A DNA stretch of 64,000 bases, taken from assembly GCA_963757185.1 (NCBI GenBank), contig CAVWQI010000005.1, positions 372,001 through 436,000 of the forward strand, read 5' to 3'. This document shows, one piece after another, positions 63,467 through 64,000 of the stretch (position 1 is the stretch's first letter; every line of letters starts with the position of its first letter). Origin of the DNA: JAQBQB01 sp963757185 (lineage in GTDB: Bacteria > Gemmatimonadota > Gemmatimonadetes > Gemmatimonadales > Gemmatimonadaceae). The notes beneath the pieces are model-generated. The model had not been told where the DNA came from. It did not search any database and saw only the letters and a list, made by a program, of their open reading frames with translations. The position numbers and the translations under genes were made by a program.

Positions 63467-63922
63467 ATGGCGACACACCACTCGCGCGAAGAGCTGGCCA
63501 TCCGTCTCGCGCTCGCGGTCAAGCGGCTGCGCGCGAGGCTTCGGGAGACGTGGCCCTCCCCCGTCCAGTCGCTGCCGACCTCGCAGCTCGCCATCCTCAA
63601 ACGGTTGCGCGACGATGGGCCGACGACCGCGGCGACGCTGGCCGTCGCCGAGCATGTCAGCCAGCAGGCGATCGCGCAACAGGTGGCGACGCTGCGGCAC
63701 GCCGGGCTGGTCACGACGGCGCGCGATCCGAACGACCGACGCAAGGCGCTGATCAGCATCACCAAGCGGGGCCTCACGTTGTTCGACGCGGTGGCCGCAT
63801 CTCGCAATGCCTGGCTGATGCGCGCGATCGCCTCGCAGGTGCCGGCGAAGGAACAGGCGGCGCTCGCCAAGGCCATCGAACTGCTCGAGCGGCTCGCGTC
63901 GGCGGACGTCGGGGTCGATTGA
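63467..63922 (+). CDS. MarR-family transcriptional regulator
   Basis: The ATG at 63467 gives 151 aa. The winged helix is visible: LPTSQLAILKRLRDDGPTTAATLAVAEHVSQQAIAQQVATLRHAGLVTTARDPNDRRKALISITKRG. The ARDPxDRRKxxISxT wing is typical of MarR proteins. Its ligand is unknown. It is divergent from the hydrolase gene with clear dyads between, and its stop overlaps the ATG of the transporter (TGATG). Confidence 0.93.
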   Translation: MATHHSREELAIRLALAVKRLRARLRETWPSPVQSLPTSQLAILKRLRDDGPTTAATLAVAEHVSQQAIAQQVATLRHAGLVTTARDPNDRRKALISITKRGLTLFDAVAASRNAWLMRAIASQVPAKEQAALAKAIELLERLASADVGVD

Positions 63923-64000
63923 TGCCGGAGACGGCAAGGCCGAGCATCGCCGGGCGGACGTTCTCGTCGCTTCGCCACCGCAACTTTCGCCTGTACTTCA
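63922..64000 (+). CDS. N terminus of a major facilitator transporter, cut by the window edge
   Basis: The ATG at 63922 shares one base with the marR stop. The visible residues, MPETARPSIAGRTFSSLRHR then NFRLYF, match the N terminus of many MFS exporters (FxSLRxRNFRLYF). Only 26 residues are present. It is co-transcribed with marR, so it may be an efflux pump under its control. Confidence 0.6.
   Translation, partial: MPETARPSIAGRTFSSLRHRNFRLYF

Overview
The window is GC-rich and densely packed with genes. Its family content points to Gemmatimonadota or, less likely, a related lineage such as Acidobacteriota. The evidence is three orphan FtsX/MacB-type permeases of the ADOP kind (one with its PadR regulator), three Ser/Thr kinases fused to TPR or WD40-like sensor regions, small conserved lipoproteins and many DUF proteins with signal peptides. 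GTG and TTG starts are common. No rRNA, tRNA, CRISPR array, integrase or transposase was seen.

Layout. 1-7.3 kb: edge of a membrane protein, hemQ, two small proteins, a pair of chromate-resistance ChrB-type genes, and a divergent class V aminotransferase-like gene (frameshifted) with a DUF1259 protein. A ferric-reductase-like membrane protein and an aminotransferase follow. 7.3-21 kb: rhomboid protease, PadR/ADOP pair, OmpA-like lipoprotein, second ADOP permease followed by a kinase-TolB-TPR protein, and a 1167-residue ankyrin plus leucine-rich-repeat protein. 21-38.4 kb: MgtA, MetX-like hydrolase, AraC regulator with a membrane protein, di-haem cytochrome, DinB-like protein, stress protein, alcohol dehydrogenase with an AI-2E-type exporter, PAS histidine kinase, DUF1697 and DUF4386 proteins. 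A gutted histidine kinase, a molybdate-binding-like protein with a cupredoxin, and a TIR-like protein close this part.

38.4-48 kb: a tight cspA, desaturase, rpsU, infA operon that looks like a cold-adaptation unit, then a sensor kinase, a second Ser/Thr kinase, a B3 metallo-beta-lactamase and a DUF3943 outer-membrane protein. 48-53.3 kb: a glutamine-synthetase-like ligase, short-chain dehydrogenase, aldehyde dehydrogenase and class I amidotransferase. Together these fit a gamma-glutamylation route for degrading an amine or amino alcohol. A GxxExxY (PD-(D/E)XK-like) gene bracketed by inverted CTCTGCG-rich repeats sits inside this run and looks like an inserted element. A solo copy of the repeat lies at 11.2 kb. 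53.3-64 kb: third ADOP permease, lipoprotein, frameshifted TonB-type receptor, frameshifted PAP2 phosphatase, third Ser/Thr kinase, a small membrane protein, and an isochorismatase-like hydrolase divergent from a MarR regulator that leads into a transporter cut by the window edge.

The strongest candidates for something undescribed are the GxxExxY gene with its palindromic repeats and the cspA-desaturase-rpsU-infA operon. Three genes carry single small frameshifts, which could be real decay or sequence error. Three other loci (a histidine kinase, a carboxypeptidase-regulatory-like protein and a cytochrome tail) look like genuine deletion remnants.
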